Notes: a model not told the origin generated them from the sequence alone. Positions 12,527 to 24,540 are shown, counted from the first letter of the stretch. The stretch: DNA of 64,000 bases from Archivesica marissinica (GCA_014843695.1 CM026403.1:8075728-8139727); one strand, 5' to 3'. Numbers and translations: made by a program.

Positions 12527-13784
12527 TCTTCACATGCTAGCGGTGAATATAACAGTTAGCTCTTTACATGCTGGCGGTGAAAATAACAGTTAGCTCTTTA
12601 CATGCTAGCGGTGAAAATAACAGTTAGCTCTTTACATGCTGGCGGTGAAAATAACAGTTAGCTCTTTACATGCTAGCGGTGAAAATAACAGTTAGCTCTT
12701 TACATGCTGGCGGTGAATATAACAGTTAGCTCTTTACATGCTAGCTGTGAATATATATAACAGTTGGCTCTTTACATGCTAGCGGTGAATATAACAGTTA
12801 GCTCTTTACATGCTGGCAGTGAATATAACAGTTAGCTCTTTACATGCTGGCGGTGAAAATAACAGTTAGCTCTTTACATGCTAGCGGTGAAAATAACAGT
12901 TAGCTCTTTGCATGCTGGCGGTGAATATAACAGTTAGCTCTTTACATGCTAGCGGTGAAAATAACAGTTAGCTCTTTACATGCTAGCGGTGAAAATAACA
13001 GTTAGCTCTTTACATGCTGGCGGTGAAAATAACAGTTAGCTCTTTACATGCTAGCGGTGAACATAACAGTTAGCTCTTTGCATGCTGGCGGTGAATATAA
13101 CAGTTAGCTCTTTACATGCTAGCGGTGAATATAACAGTTAGCTCTTTACATGCTAGCGGTGAAAATAACAGTTAGCTCTTTACATGCTAGCGGTGAAAAT
13201 AACAGTTAGCTCTTTACATGCTAGCGGTGAAAATAACAGTTAGCTCTTTACATGCTGGCGGTGAATATAACAGTTAGCTCTTTGCATGCTGGCGGTGAAA
13301 ATAACAGTTAGCTCTTTACATGCTAGCGGTGAAAATAACAGTTAGCTCTTTACATGCTAGCGGTGAAAATAACAGTTAGCTCTTTACATGCTAGCGGTGA
13401 AAATAACAGTTAGCTCTTTACATGCTGGTGGTGAAAATAACAGTTAGCTCTTTACATGCTGGTGGTGAAAATAACAGTTAGCTCTTTACATGCTAGCGGT
13501 GAATATAACAGTTAGCTCTTTACATGCTGGTGGTGAAAATAACAGTTAGCTCTTTACATGCTGGTGGTGAAAATAACAGTTAGCTCTTTACATGCTAGCG
13601 GTGAATATAACAGTTAGCTCTTTACATGCTGGTGGTGAAAATAACAGTTAGCTCTTTACATGCTGGTGGTGAAAATAACAGTTAGCTCTTTACATGCTGG
13701 TGGTGAAAATAACAGTTAGCTCTTTACATGCTGGTGGTGAAAATAACAGTTAGCTCTTTACATGCTGGCGGTGAAAATAACTGA
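12527..13784. repeat. 34-bp minisatellite, about 37 units
   Basis: Unit CAGTTAGCTCTTTACATGCT followed by AGCGGTGAAAATAA. Variants GGCGG, AGCGG and GGTGG alternate in blocks, with GGTGG confined to the right end (13425-13740). The word CTCTTTACATGCT appears once inverted in unique sequence just outside (13935-13947, AGCATGTAAAGAG). Confidence 0.97.
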
Positions 13785-13985
13785 CAAATATGTCATGGAA
13801 TTTCATTAGAATGACACAATTCTGATGAAATTCTATGACTTATTTCCAGAGTTTTCAATTAAAATCGAAAAAACACATTAATGAATTGTCGTCTGCTACA
13901 ATTATTTGAACAATTTATAGCCTTTATTTTACCCAGCATGTAAAGAGTTGAGGTATATGAGATGTAGTTTTGTTATTAAAATGGA
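13785..13985. repeat. Dispersed repeat, copy 1
   Basis: Shares ACATTAATGAATTG, CTGCTRCAATTA, and TTATTTTACCCAGCATG with a copy at 17380-17545. It is the unit flanking the 34-bp array and may contain the seed of that array. Type unknown. Confidence 0.5.
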
Positions 13986-14375
13986 AATTTATGATGTGAA
14001 AAAGGTAGTTTCGTTGTTTCTATACAAAATATGTAAATTTGGAAGAATCGATGGTGGTATGCTTGGAGTTGCATGATAAAAGATTAATAAAATTCTGTAT
14101 AGTCGATCGGCCAATATATGCATCTCATTTTCTACGTCTCAAAATCTGGTGAAAACTACGTAAATCCTGGCTAAAACATAGCCGGAGACACTGGTAGCAT
14201 TTCTGTGATCGGTAAAGTTCATTGCTGGTTACAATGGCTTCTCCATTCATTAGATGTTTTTTGTGTGCAATATTCTTCCCAGCATGAGATAGTTTCCTCG
14301 GCTGGAATCCTGCCATAGGGCCAGCTAAGTGAATACAGATCATTCCAGCAGGTTGTTGAAAATTCTTCTCTTTAC
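13986..14375. other. Intronic stretch with no recognised feature
   Basis: A 72-codon minus-strand frame (14125-14343) has no recognisable domain and no splice context. I see nothing supportable. Confidence 0.4.
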
Positions 14376-14992
14376 CAGTTCAGGGAAGTCTGTCGGACGA
14401 GACTGTAAAACGAGGTTCCCTATTCAGGGAAGTCTGTCGGATGAGGCTGTAAAACGAGGTTCCCTGTTCAGGGAAGTCTGTCGGATGAAGCTGTAAAATA
14501 AAATGATGTTTCCTGTTCAGGGAAGTCTGTCGGACGAGACTGTAAAATGAGGTTCCCTGTTCAGGGAAGTCTGTCGGACGAGACCGTAAAACGAGGTTCC
14601 CTGTTTCAGGGAAGTCTGTTGGATGAGGCTGTAAAATAAAATGATGTTCCCTGTTCAGGGAAGTCTGTCGGATGAGACTGTAAAACGAGGTTCCCTGTTC
14701 AGGGAAGTCTGTCGGTCGAGACTGTAAAATGATGTTCCCTATTCAGGGAAGATTGTCGGATGAGACTGTAAAACGAGGTCCCCTGTTCAGGGAAGTATGT
14801 CGGACTAGGCCGTAAAATGAGGTTCCCTGTTCAGGGGAGTCTGTCGGACGAGACAGTAAAATGAGGTTCCCTGTTCAGGGGAGTCTGTCGGACGAGACAG
14901 TAAAATGAGGTTCCCTGTTCAGGGGAGTCTGTCGGACGAGACAGTAAAATGAGGTTCCCTGTTCAGGGAATTCTGTTGGACGAGGCTACTGA
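14376..14992. repeat. 44-48 bp minisatellite with palindrome in each unit, about 13 units
   Basis: Each unit holds TTCCCTGTTCAGGGAA, a near-perfect 16-bp palindrome, then GTCTGTCGGACGAGACTGTA. Two units are lengthened by AAATAAAATGATG. Terminal units (14825-14960) are nearly identical, suggesting recent expansion there. Confidence 0.95.
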
Positions 14993-15053
14993 AGTACTAT
15001 ATCTCGACATATATCCTATAGTACATGTATATCCAATAGGTACTTGTCTTTAA

Positions 15054-15215
15054 ATTTTTTTTATCAATTAATTACATTCATCATATCGCAACATCTTTTT
15101 AAGGAGGGAACAACAGTAAAAATAAAGTATTCCAACTAAATGGATCGATACGAATTTCGGGATATATCAGACTGTCAAGGGAGGTAATAGAAAAGCTCTG
15201 CGATGCCACTCATTG
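15054..15215. repeat. Dispersed repeat R, partial copy
   Basis: Matches segments at 18697-18845 and 30790-30960 (GGAACAACAGTAAAAA, TTCCAACTAA, TTTCGGGATATAT, AAGGGAGGTAATAGAAAA). Family type unknown; no coding capacity seen. Confidence 0.6.
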
Positions 15216-15416
15216 GCCTTTCTTCTATTGTGGAGTAAAAGGTTTATTAGAATAGGGTTTTGGATGGATACATTTAGGATACAATGGTGGAAAGTTTATA
15301 CATATAACAATTAGTCTACAGAGAATACTATAGTTTAGTTTGCTTCCATGCTTGATAGTCTCAGTTGATCTATGCAATTTTACCTTCATTGATGTTATAC
15401 TCCAGGGAACCAGGAA

Positions 15417-15960
15417 ATCAAGCTGCTTTCTAGACAGTTTTAGCATGCAGTGTTAATACAGCATGCAGCTGGGTACCAGGAAATCTATCTAGACAGTTTT
15501 AGCATGCAGTGTTAATACAGCATGCAGCTGGGTACCAGGAAATATATCTAGACAGTTTTAGCGTGCAGTGTTAATACAGCATGCAGCTGGGTACCAGGAA
15601 ATATATCTAGACAGTTTTAGCATGTAGTGTTAATACAGCATGCAGCTGGGTACCAGGAAATCTATCTAGACAGTTTTAGCATGCAGTGTTAATACAGCAT
15701 GCAGCTGGGTACCAGGAAATCTATCTAGACAGTTTTAGCATGCAGTGTTTTAATACAGCATGCAGCTGGGTACCAGGAAATCTATCTAGACAATTTTAGC
15801 ATGCAGTGTTAATACAGCATGCAGCTGGGTACCAGGAAATCTATCTAGACAGTTTTAGCATCAGTGTTGATATGTGCATAACCAAGATATCAAGCTTATT
15901 AAATTCTAGACAATTTTAGCATCATTGATGATATGCTGGGAACCAGGAAATCCAAGTATT
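15417..15960. repeat. 59-bp minisatellite, about 8 units, with decayed flanking unit
   Basis: Unit includes CTAGACAGTTTTAGCATGCA, GTGTTAATACAGCATGCAGC and TGGGTACCAGGAAATC. The last two units (15850-15960) are diverged (TTTTAGCATCATTGATGATA), as if the array had grown from an older single sequence. Confidence 0.93.
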
Positions 15961-16323
15961 TGCCAGTTGTTGGGTACCATTTCTGTCAATTTAGGCAGAC
16001 AGTGAATGATGATGGTGTCATGAGACTCACATTACCATTTATGTTGGGTTTCTGACATTTGGATATATTCCATAATATTGCAAATCAATAGAAACTTGTA
16101 TGATGTACAACTGTTTCCTATTAAGCTATAGATCAGTCTGCGATCTAAAATTGTTCGCTCTATTATTATGCTGTAGATCAGTCTTGCTTATAATAGAAAC
16201 TTTCCAACTTGTTGGGGTGTTTTCACGAGAGTTGATCATTCAGTGTTCATGTTTATGCCTTCCAGCTAAGCACATTTCTTGATCTCAGGATGAATAATGG
16301 TAAATATCGAGATATTCTGTATG

Positions 16324-16470
16324 TTAACCCGTTGCTGAGTAAATATAATCACATTTGCAAACAACATAGATCCAGATCAGCTACAGCGTTGCGCCGCGTC
16401 TGATCAGGATTATGTAGTTTGCTATTTAGCCAAGTGTTTTAGCTCCACTATCCATATAGCAAACAGCACA
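16324..16470. mobile_element. MITE-3 copy with hairpin
   Basis: Begins TTAACCCGTTGCTGAGT. Inside, GCAAACAACATAGATCCAG is followed by its near-perfect inverted arm (CTGATCAGGAT..TATGTAGTTTGC) about 40 bp on. A related hairpin occurs at 58465-58530. The hairpin core ATCC-WGATCAG recalls but is not identical to the MITE-1 hairpin. Confidence 0.5.
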
Positions 16471-16477
16471 GCACTCC

Positions 16478-16590
16478 AGTTTCCTCCCACACGAATGACT
16501 ACATATATGCTTTCATACGCGCCAACGAGAGTGATTAATATAAGTTGTTAGAACTTGCTTCACAATTGTTGTAAAATAAATAAAGTTTAA
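16478..16590 (+). mobile_element. SINE-B 3' fragment
   Basis: Carries CAGTTTCCTCCCACACGA and the tail GAGTGATTAATATAAGTTG..AACTTGCTTC, matching the inverted complement of 56395-56618. The tRNA-like head is missing. Confidence 0.6.
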
Positions 16591-17379
16591 ACTAAACAGC
16601 TAAGAGCCTGATCCGCACATTCTGGCTGTATGCTTTTTAAAAAATTAATTTTATCTGCCGCTAGTGTGCAAAGTGTTATGTCGTAATTACTCCAATTGCA
16701 AACATCCTAATTGTTTCCAGTGTTAATGTTGAAAGCTCTGACAAGAAATGTTGAGATGATATTGACATAAGTGAGCTATTACCACGGAGATGTGTCCATC
16801 ATCAGCATTTTCTAGCACTTGTAACCAATTGCATTTGAGTACCAATTGCATTTGAGTTAGTTTGTAGTAAGGAAGGATAGAATCAAACTTACACATTTAT
16901 TATTATAGTGGACTCTGCGGCGGAGTGATTACTGTCGTTGAATTTAAACAACTTGCCCCTGCATCGCTGTAGGTTCAAATCCCTTTGTCGAATGATTTCA
17001 TGTGAGAAAGCTGTAGGTCAGTGGTTATACCAAGATGCCCGTCCGTGCCTGCAATACTGAGTGGTACTCGTCAGAGCCATTTAATTGCACTCGCTTGACT
17101 AAACATTAGATAATTAATATTGATGACATAAATTCAATAATGGACTAATCAGTATATCAGAAACATACAAATGCAGATAGATGGCTGTGATGATTGCTCT
17201 TGCTGTCATTTTAGCAGAATGATCTTTTTTGGAACAAATATTGCATGTGCAATGAAACAATAATACCTTCTTAAAACATGAAACTTACAAAATATTAATA
17301 TATTTATTCTGTTTGAAATATTTATTTGTGTAATGAATTAAGCTAAGATCAGACTTCATGGCAGAAATTATATTGATAG

Positions 17380-17545
17380 AAATTTAGTCCAAACTTGTTG
17401 GTAATTGATCTGAGTTTTCAGATATAGTTAAGAAAGACATTAATGAATTGGTGGCTGCTGCAATTAATTGAACATTTAAAGCCCTTATTTTACCCAGCAT
17501 GCAGAGTGAAAGGAAACTAGTGCATGAAGTAATAAGCACTTCATT
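17380..17545. repeat. Dispersed repeat, copy 2
   Basis: Second copy of the sequence at 13785-13985 (ACATTAATGAATTGGTGGCT, TTATTTTACCCAGCATGC). No coding capacity recognised. Confidence 0.5.
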
Positions 17546-17927
17546 TCCTACATCTTTGCTCTTTAATAAAAACACTCGTGACGTCATACCATCGTGACGT
17601 CATACCTTTGTACTTGCAGTGTCGCGATGTCATACCTTTCAACTTTGTATAATTAACATTAGACTGCTTTCAAAAGGCCAGAGCAGTATATTAAACCATA
17701 TGCATAAATGTACGAAATTAACAATTTTAATTAGTAGGATCTTGTTATAAAAGTGTTACGTTTTAATAAAATATAAGCCTCAAACGGATCCAATATGGTA
17801 AATATTGGGACTATGTTTGCCGCTTAAGTGCCTCAAGTCCACTATTTTAGATATTGGATCATTTTCGGCTTATATCCTATACATTATATCCTATACATAG
17901 TAGTGAGTTTTGTATAATATATAATGA

Positions 17928-18215
17928 GAGACATTAATGAGTTACTGCCCCTGAATACTCCCTAAAAGTAGGCAGGTCCTCTTAATTGGTGTTCTCTGTT
18001 TTTATCGCTCTTCCATTTGCACCCACTGCTATCAATGTGCATCTGTTTTTATCGCTCTTCCATTTGCACCCACTGCTATCAATGTACATCTGTTTTTATC
18101 ACTCTTCCATTTGCACCCACTGCTATCAATGTGCATCTGTTTTTATCGCTCTTCCATTTGCACCCACTGCTATCAATGTGCATCTGTTTTCTCATCTTAT
18201 TATTACATTGTTAAA
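17928..18215. repeat. Dispersed repeat R with internal 47-bp tandem expansion (4 units)
   Basis: The left part (GTTACTGCCCCTGAATACTC, GGTCCTCTTAATTGG) matches 30330-30380 plus 30614-30640. Between 17995 and 18190 a 47-bp segment (TTTTTATCGCTCTTCCATTT..GCACCCACTGCTATCAATG) occurs four times, while the related copy near 30625-30675 has it once. The TTAA at 17982-17985 is the empty counterpart of the MITE-1 insertion at 30372-30613. Confidence 0.75.
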
Positions 18216-18363
18216 TCTTGACAAATATTACCGTAAACATTTGTAATCAACTAATTAGCACAATTTTTATTATATTTTAATGATGATGATGATGATGTTG
18301 GAGTGATGACGATGGTGGAAAAGTATGATATATAGCAACATGAAGGTGTATTTTGATCATTTG

Positions 18364-18696
18364 TGGTCGTGCATTGAGTGGTCACCTGCTCTAAGCAGCC
18401 AAACTAGTTACTTCCCTTAAGTGGCCGCTTAACCCTTTCCTTCATAGAGATTTAGGTTAATATACTATTATATCTTCATACAAACGGCAGCCATTTAACT
18501 ATCATGCAGTGGATAAGTCATCATATATATCCCACCTCCATAGATATTACTGGGACTACATGAGATTCTGACCTTTATTATGAACATTGGTTTGGCTACT
18601 ACTACATTGTCAATGTATGGCGTCAAGAGGTGCTTCTATGAGGGAAAGGGTTAAGCAGCCAACTTCCCTTAAGTGGCTGCTTAAGATTTGACTGTA
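18364..18696. mobile_element. TA-MITE remnant interrupted by MITE-2
   Basis: Left part GTGGTCACCTGCTCTAAGC..CAGCC and right part GTGGCTGCTTAAGATTTGAC-TGTA resemble the 182-bp TA-MITE intact at 32166-32347. The TTAA of GGCCGC-TTAA-GCAGCC is split by the MITE-2 at 18429-18654. Confidence 0.6.
18429..18654 (+). mobile_element. MITE-2 copy (TTAA MITE), nested in TA-MITE
   Basis: TTAA at 18429-18432 and 18651-18654. Inverted ends CCCTTTCCTTCATAG and CTATGAGGGAAAGGG. The second copy is 57460-57815 in the opposite orientation. No coding capacity. Confidence 0.85.
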
Positions 18697-18845
18697 ATCA
18701 CATTTATCATACTGCACCATCTTGTTAGGGAACAACACCAAAAAACAAAGGATTCCAACTAAAAGGACCAATGTACATTTCTGGATAAAACGGACTTTAT
18801 CTGCCAAGGGAGGTAATAGAAAAAGCAGCATTGTCTCTCATTCCT
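18697..18845. repeat. Dispersed repeat R, 3' segment
   Basis: Matches 15054-15215 and 30790-30960 (TCACATTTATCATACTGCA, GGAACAACACCAAAAAAC, GCCAAGGGAGGTAATAGAAA). Confidence 0.6.
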
Positions 18846-19265
18846 AGCTATCTTTCCCAGTTTGCATGTTCGCTACACACTATATCAGATATATAGCTGC
18901 ATTAAATTATACCATAGGGAATTGAAGCCAAACTTTTCTTGCTGATACAAATTGGAACCCAAACCCTATTTGCATTGATGTATTTTTAATGTTTGTTTGG
19001 CTGTATTTATTGGGATGACATGTAAAGTAGCTGCTGCTTTTTAAGGGTGAAAATGAGCGTTGAACATAAAACATTACAATAATTCAAGACATTTGTTACA
19101 TATACAGTGTACCAGACTACCAGAACTCGATAAAGAATTTTATTTAGTGCAGATTTAAACTCTTGTTTTGCATTTTATGGAAGAAGTTACTTACAGCATG
19201 ATTGTATATTTTATTCATGTATGTATGTATATTGTATTCATACTTAGTTGTGAATTTTAAGCTTT

Positions 19266-19496
19266 AGTCTATACAAATTTATTTTAGCTTGATTGCGAAA
19301 CAAGTTCTTACAACTTATATTAATCACACTCGAGACCTCATTCCTGGTGGAATCCATCGCCATGAAGGAGAGAGAAGAATTTAAATGCATTGCTTACCTA
19401 AGGGCACAATCGTAATGGCTCCAGCGAGGCTCAAACTCCGGACCATTCACACCTGAAGCGAACGCGCATCCACTGCGCTATCACGACTTTTTCCAC
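19266..19496 (-). mobile_element. SINE-A with 13-bp TSD
   Basis: tRNA-derived SINE in minus orientation. The head, read on the minus strand, has an A-box-like GATAGCGCAGTGG and a B-box-like GGAGTTTGAGCC. The tail is TACAAATTTATTTTAGC-TTGATTGCGAAACAAG on the + strand. It is flanked by perfect AATTTTAAGCTTT duplications (19253-19265 and 19497-19509), so it is a complete retroposed insertion. Confidence 0.9.
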
Positions 19497-19589
19497 AATT
19501 TTAAGCTTTGAATTAAAAGATGGTTAAATTTAGCTACTTGGAAATATTAAGAAAATCAGAAACAGTAGGCCTATTTATATCTTTTGTTT

Positions 19590-19800
19590 ATCTCTTTCGA
19601 ATCAACAATATACCATAGAGTCGAAAACCAACAGTTTTTTGTTCGAGCCTCGCTCGGACCATGTCTCTTTATATGAAAATGTTGGCAGCTTCTTACAGAG
19701 GTTGGTGCACCAAGTACTTGTTAACCGCTTGAGCCTACCCAGGAAAGGTGTTGTTAGGTAAACTGCCCATCGCTCAAATGGGCAACCAATAACCAATGTT
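19590..19800 (+). mobile_element. SINE-C copy, 5'-truncated
   Basis: Matches the complement of 63123-63398: GTTCGAGCCTCGCTCGGACC, TGTCTCTTTATATGAAAATG, TTGGCAGCTTCTTACAGAGG, TTGGTGCACCAAGTACTTG, GGAAAGGTGTTGTTAGGTAA. The tRNA-like head is cut just inside its B box. Confidence 0.75.
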
Positions 19801-20129
19801 AAATAAACTTAAATAAAAACAAAACAAAGCAACAGTTTGATACAGATATTATAATTGTATGTCACTAAAGTTGCCCGACTCGTGAAACAATTGTACGGGA
19901 TAATTAAGACTGTGGCAAGCTACCTAAATAGCCAGGAACCATGCCAAGTCTATACAGTCCCGGGGCCTTCGGACGAATATCCTGATTAAGCATAAATATT
20001 TTCCTAATTTTTGTCCTGGCTACGCATACTTCACATAAAAACTGTTTTGTCTTCGCACATGTCTGGATTAAACGCAGAAGCAGCACTTCTAAAATGTGTA
20101 TGATGTACTAGTTTTAAAAAGTGTAAACA

Positions 20130-20383
20130 AACTTTAACAACTCTCTTACACTCTTGTCGGCATGGGCCAAAAGCGTATAATTGTGTGGTCGGCATGGGCC
20201 AAAGCTTATAATTGTGTGGTCCTTCATATGAGAGGAAACCGGAGTACTGGGAGAAAAACCACCTGTCTGATTATGCGACTAGTCCGTACGTACCATCCTA
20301 CAACTTCGGGTCTGAGGATCGAACATGGGTTGCATTGGTGAGATTGCAAGCGTGCTAACCCACTGCACTAATTAGGCAGCCTT
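20130..20383 (-). mobile_element. SINE-B copy
   Basis: Contains GAGGAAACCGGAGTACTGGG, a core also present at 56395-56618, followed by a tRNA-like head on the minus strand (B-box-like GGTTCGAT form is GTTCGATCCTCAGACC; A-box-like TTAGTGCAGTGGGTTAGC). A 35-bp segment GTCGGCATGGGCCAAAGC is duplicated at 20157-20220. Confidence 0.7.
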
Positions 20384-21974
20384 ATAGAACCTCTGCAGCT
20401 CTAGTTTTATAAGAAGACGCACGCAGAGGCGTATAGAGCATAGTAAATTTCATAAAGGAAAATAAAGCTTGCCATATGGTCATAAAACACTGTGCAAAAA
20501 CCAACATCTACCTATCATCTGTGAACATCATGTTATAAAACTAGGTGTTATTAATTTTTGGCAGAGATAATGTAATTTTGTGGGACAAGCTTGATCGATT
20601 CCCAAGATACTTTTTTCCCCACTTAATTGATGAGCTGAGTGAAATGATCTGTTGCTTCATTATTGAAGTAAAACTTGGTGTGAAGCCTAGTGACATAGTA
20701 TCCTTATTTGTTTGTCCTAAGCTACTGTTTGTGATCTTGGTGTGAAAGATCATGTCTTGGGGATCACGTTTTATGGTGATTTATGGACATTGAGAAACAT
20801 CTGATATGTGGTGTCTTGTTGAAGTCCCAAAGTTGAATGAACCATAAATGTGGGACAGAACGTTTTTCAGATGGAATGTTTGAAAAAGATAGATTAGCTT
20901 TAAGCCTTATAATTGCGGTCTTATTTGGACACTGTGTGTTGGCACCTTGTATCTATAATATAAGCTAATAGACCCTACCCTGTGTTGATTTTATCTTCTA
21001 TCAGCACCACAAGATACTCTGGAACCAAACTCTTGGGTTTTATCTTGGATTCCATGAAACCTGTGTTGGCACCTTGTATCTATAATATAAGCTAATAACC
21101 CTGTGTTGATTTTATCTTCAGAATGAAATTAAATCAAACTTTCTGCTTTATCTCGCACCACAAGATACTCTGGAACCGAACTCTTGGGTTTCATCTTGGA
21201 TTCCATTAAACTCTTGTGGGTTCCATAAGAACTGTGTTGCGTTCCTGAACATTTGGATCTCTTGGGTTCCATGACTCAATTTCATAATAACCCTTATTTG
21301 GATTTTAATATTGTTACTGATCAATTGAAAAGATTAAATGAATTTTATTACACAGAATCAGCAAGATTATCTATATTAAAAAGTCAGAGAATGGCATGAA
21401 ATACAGTGATACAATGCAGCTAAATAATTATAATGGCATGAATTACAGTGATACAATGCAGCTAAATAATTATGGTGTATGTGTTTGTGTGGAAATTTGT
21501 GAACACCGACACAAGATGTACAGAGAAACATTTACTAGGCAATGTGTCTGCATGTTACACACAATCAGTATTGTAGAAAGGAACTTGTGTTTAGTCAAGT
21601 GTACTAACGCCAAGTGCAATTTCCGTGAGCATCGTGTATTGTTCTTGTAACAGACGTAATTGACATTACTTGACATTGTTCAAACGTGCACGCCAGTTTC
21701 AAGTTGCATAAAATAGCGAGAAATGTTGGTTGGGGGGTTTGCTGAGAAAGCACTTAATAATTCAATTACTTTAGCTCTTGTATTTGAACATCCTTGACAA
21801 TTAATATAAAAAATGGTAAAAATGTAACGTTATATATTATAAACAAGATGATGCTTTCCTTGATATGTAAAAATGGTAATAAAATAGAGAGAATATTAAA
21901 TTACGTATATTAATATATAAGTAGACAATTTAATATTTAATATATATAGAAATATAGGATATCTCAGACAATTC
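20384..21974. other. Unannotated intron with small local duplications
   Basis: A 127-bp imperfect duplication (GGCACCTTGTATCTATAATA at 20941 and 21068) and a 42-bp duplication (GCATGAAATACAGTGATACA near 21393 and 21435) are visible. Frames of 60-85 codons here have no recognised domain. Nothing else supported. Confidence 0.5.
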
Positions 21975-24540
21975 TGATACATGACACTGATTCTGTTACA
22001 TGACACTGATTCTGTTACATGACACGACACTGATTCTGTTACATGACACTGTTACATGACACGACACTGATTCTGTTACATGACACAACACTGATTCTGT
22101 TACATGACACTGATTCTGTTACATGACATGACACTGATTCTGTTACATGACACTGATTCTGTTACATGACACTGATTCTGTTACATGACACTGATTCTGT
22201 TACATGACATGACACTGATTCTGTTACATGACATGACACTGATTCTGTTACATGACATGGCACTGATTCTATGACATGACACTGATTCTGTTACATGACA
22301 CTGATTCTGTTACATGACACGACACTGATTCTGTTACATGACATGACACTGTTACATGACATGACACTGATTCTGTTACATGACACTGATTCTGTTACAT
22401 GACATGACACTGATTCTGTTACATGACACAACACTGATTCTGTTACATGACATGGCACTGATTCTGTTACATGACATGACACTGATTCTGTTACATGACA
22501 TGACACTGATTCTGTTACATGACATGACACTGATTCTGTTACATGATGTGACACTGATTCTGTTACATGACATGGCACTGATTCTGTTACATGACATGAC
22601 ACTGATTCTGTTACATGATGTGACACTGATTCTGTTACATGACATGGCACTGATTCTGTTACATGACATGGCACTGATTCTGTTACATGACACAACACTG
22701 ATTCTGTTACATGACACGACACTGATTCTGTTACATGACACTGATTCTGTTACATGACATGACACTGATTCTGTTACATGACACGACACTGATTCTGTTA
22801 CATGACACGACACTGATTCTGTTACATGGCACGACACTGATTCTGTTACATGACACGACACTGATTCTGTTACATGACACAACACTGATTCTGTTACATG
22901 ACACTGATTCTGTTACATGACACAACACTGATTCTGTTACATGACATGACACTGATTCTGTTACATGGCACGACACTGATTCTGTTACATGACACGACAC
23001 TGATTATGTTACATGACATGACACTGATTCTGTTACATGACACTGATTCTGTTACATGACATGACACTGATTCTGTTACATGACATGGCACTGATTCTGT
23101 TACATGACACAACACTGATTCTGTTACATGACACGACACTGATTCTGTTACATGACACGACACTGATTCTGTTACATGACATGACACTGATTCTGTTACA
23201 TGACATGACACTGATTCTGTTACATGACATGACACTGATTCTGTTACATGACACTGATTCTGTTACATGACACTGATTCTGTTACATGACACGACACTGA
23301 TTCTGTTACATGACATGACACTGATTCTGTTACATGACACGACACTGATTCTGTTACATGACATGACACTGATTCTGTTACATGACACGACACTGATTCT
23401 GTTACATGACATGACACTGATTCTGTTACATGACACGACACTGATTCTGTTACATGACACGACACTGATTCTGTTACATGACACGACACTGATTCTGTTA
23501 CATGGCACGACACTGATTCTGTTACATGACACGACACTGATTCTGTTACATGACACTGATTCTGTTACATGACACTGATTCTGTTACATGACACGACACT
23601 GATTCTGTTACATGACATGACACTGATTCTGTTACATGACATGACACTGATTCTGTTACATGACATGACACTGATTCTGTTACATGGCACGACACTGATT
23701 CTGTTACATGACATGACACTGATTCTGTTACATGACATGACACTGATTCTGTTACATGACATGACACTGATTCTGTTACATGACACTGATTCTGTTACAT
23801 GACACGACACTGATTCTGTTACATGACACGACACTGATTCTGTTACATGACACTGATTCTATGACATGACACTGATTCTGTTACATGACACGACACTGCT
23901 TCTGTTACATGACATGACACTGATTCTGTTACATGACATGACACTGATACTGTTACATGACATGACACTGATTCTGTTACATGACATGACACTGATTCTG
24001 TTACATGACACTGATTCTGTTACATGGCACTGATTCTGTTACATGACATGACACTGATTCTGTTACATGGCACGACACTGATTCTGTTACATGACACGAC
24101 ACTGATTCTGTTACATGACATGACACTGATTCTGTTACATGACATGACACTGATTCTGTTACATGACACTGATTCTGTTACATGACACGACACTGATTCT
24201 GTTACATGACACGACACTGATTCTGTTACATGACACTGATTCTATGACATGACACTGATTCTGTTACATGACACGACACTGCTTCTGTTACATGACATGA
24301 CACTGATTCTGTTACATGACATGACACTGATACTGTTACATGACATGACACTGATTCTGTTACATGACATGACACTGATTCTGTTACATGACACTGATTC
24401 TGTTACATGGCACTGATTCTGTTACATGACATGACACTGATTCTGTTACATGACATGACACTGATTCTGTTACATGACACGACACTGATTCTGTTACATG
24501 ACATGACACTGATTCTGTTACATGACATGACACTGATTAT
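21975..24540. repeat. 19/24-bp minisatellite, about 2.6 kb, with 383-bp higher-order repeat
   Basis: Core CACTGATTCTGTTACATGA (19 bp) optionally followed by CATGA, CACGA or CACAA to give 24 bp. Mixed 19/24 spacing shifts frame, so both strands show broken open frames that are artefacts. The rare variants CTGATTCTATGACATG and GACACTGCTTC recur 383 bp apart (23851 and 24234; 23892 and 24275). Beyond 24540 the units decay into CACTGGTGCTGTTACATGA until about 24720. Confidence 0.97.

Larger units (their letters stand above)
15961..17379. other. Mostly unannotated intron with two old repeat fragments
   Basis: Contains the MITE-3 copy and SINE-B fragment listed separately (16324-16590). The remainder, including 16590-17379, shows no exon, array or RNA gene. 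A 60-codon + frame at 16100-16282 has no recognised domain. Confidence 0.4.

Noticed and set aside
14125..14343. 72-codon minus-strand frame with CxxC-like residues
   Set aside because: No recognised domain, no splice context, single small frame in AT-rich DNA.
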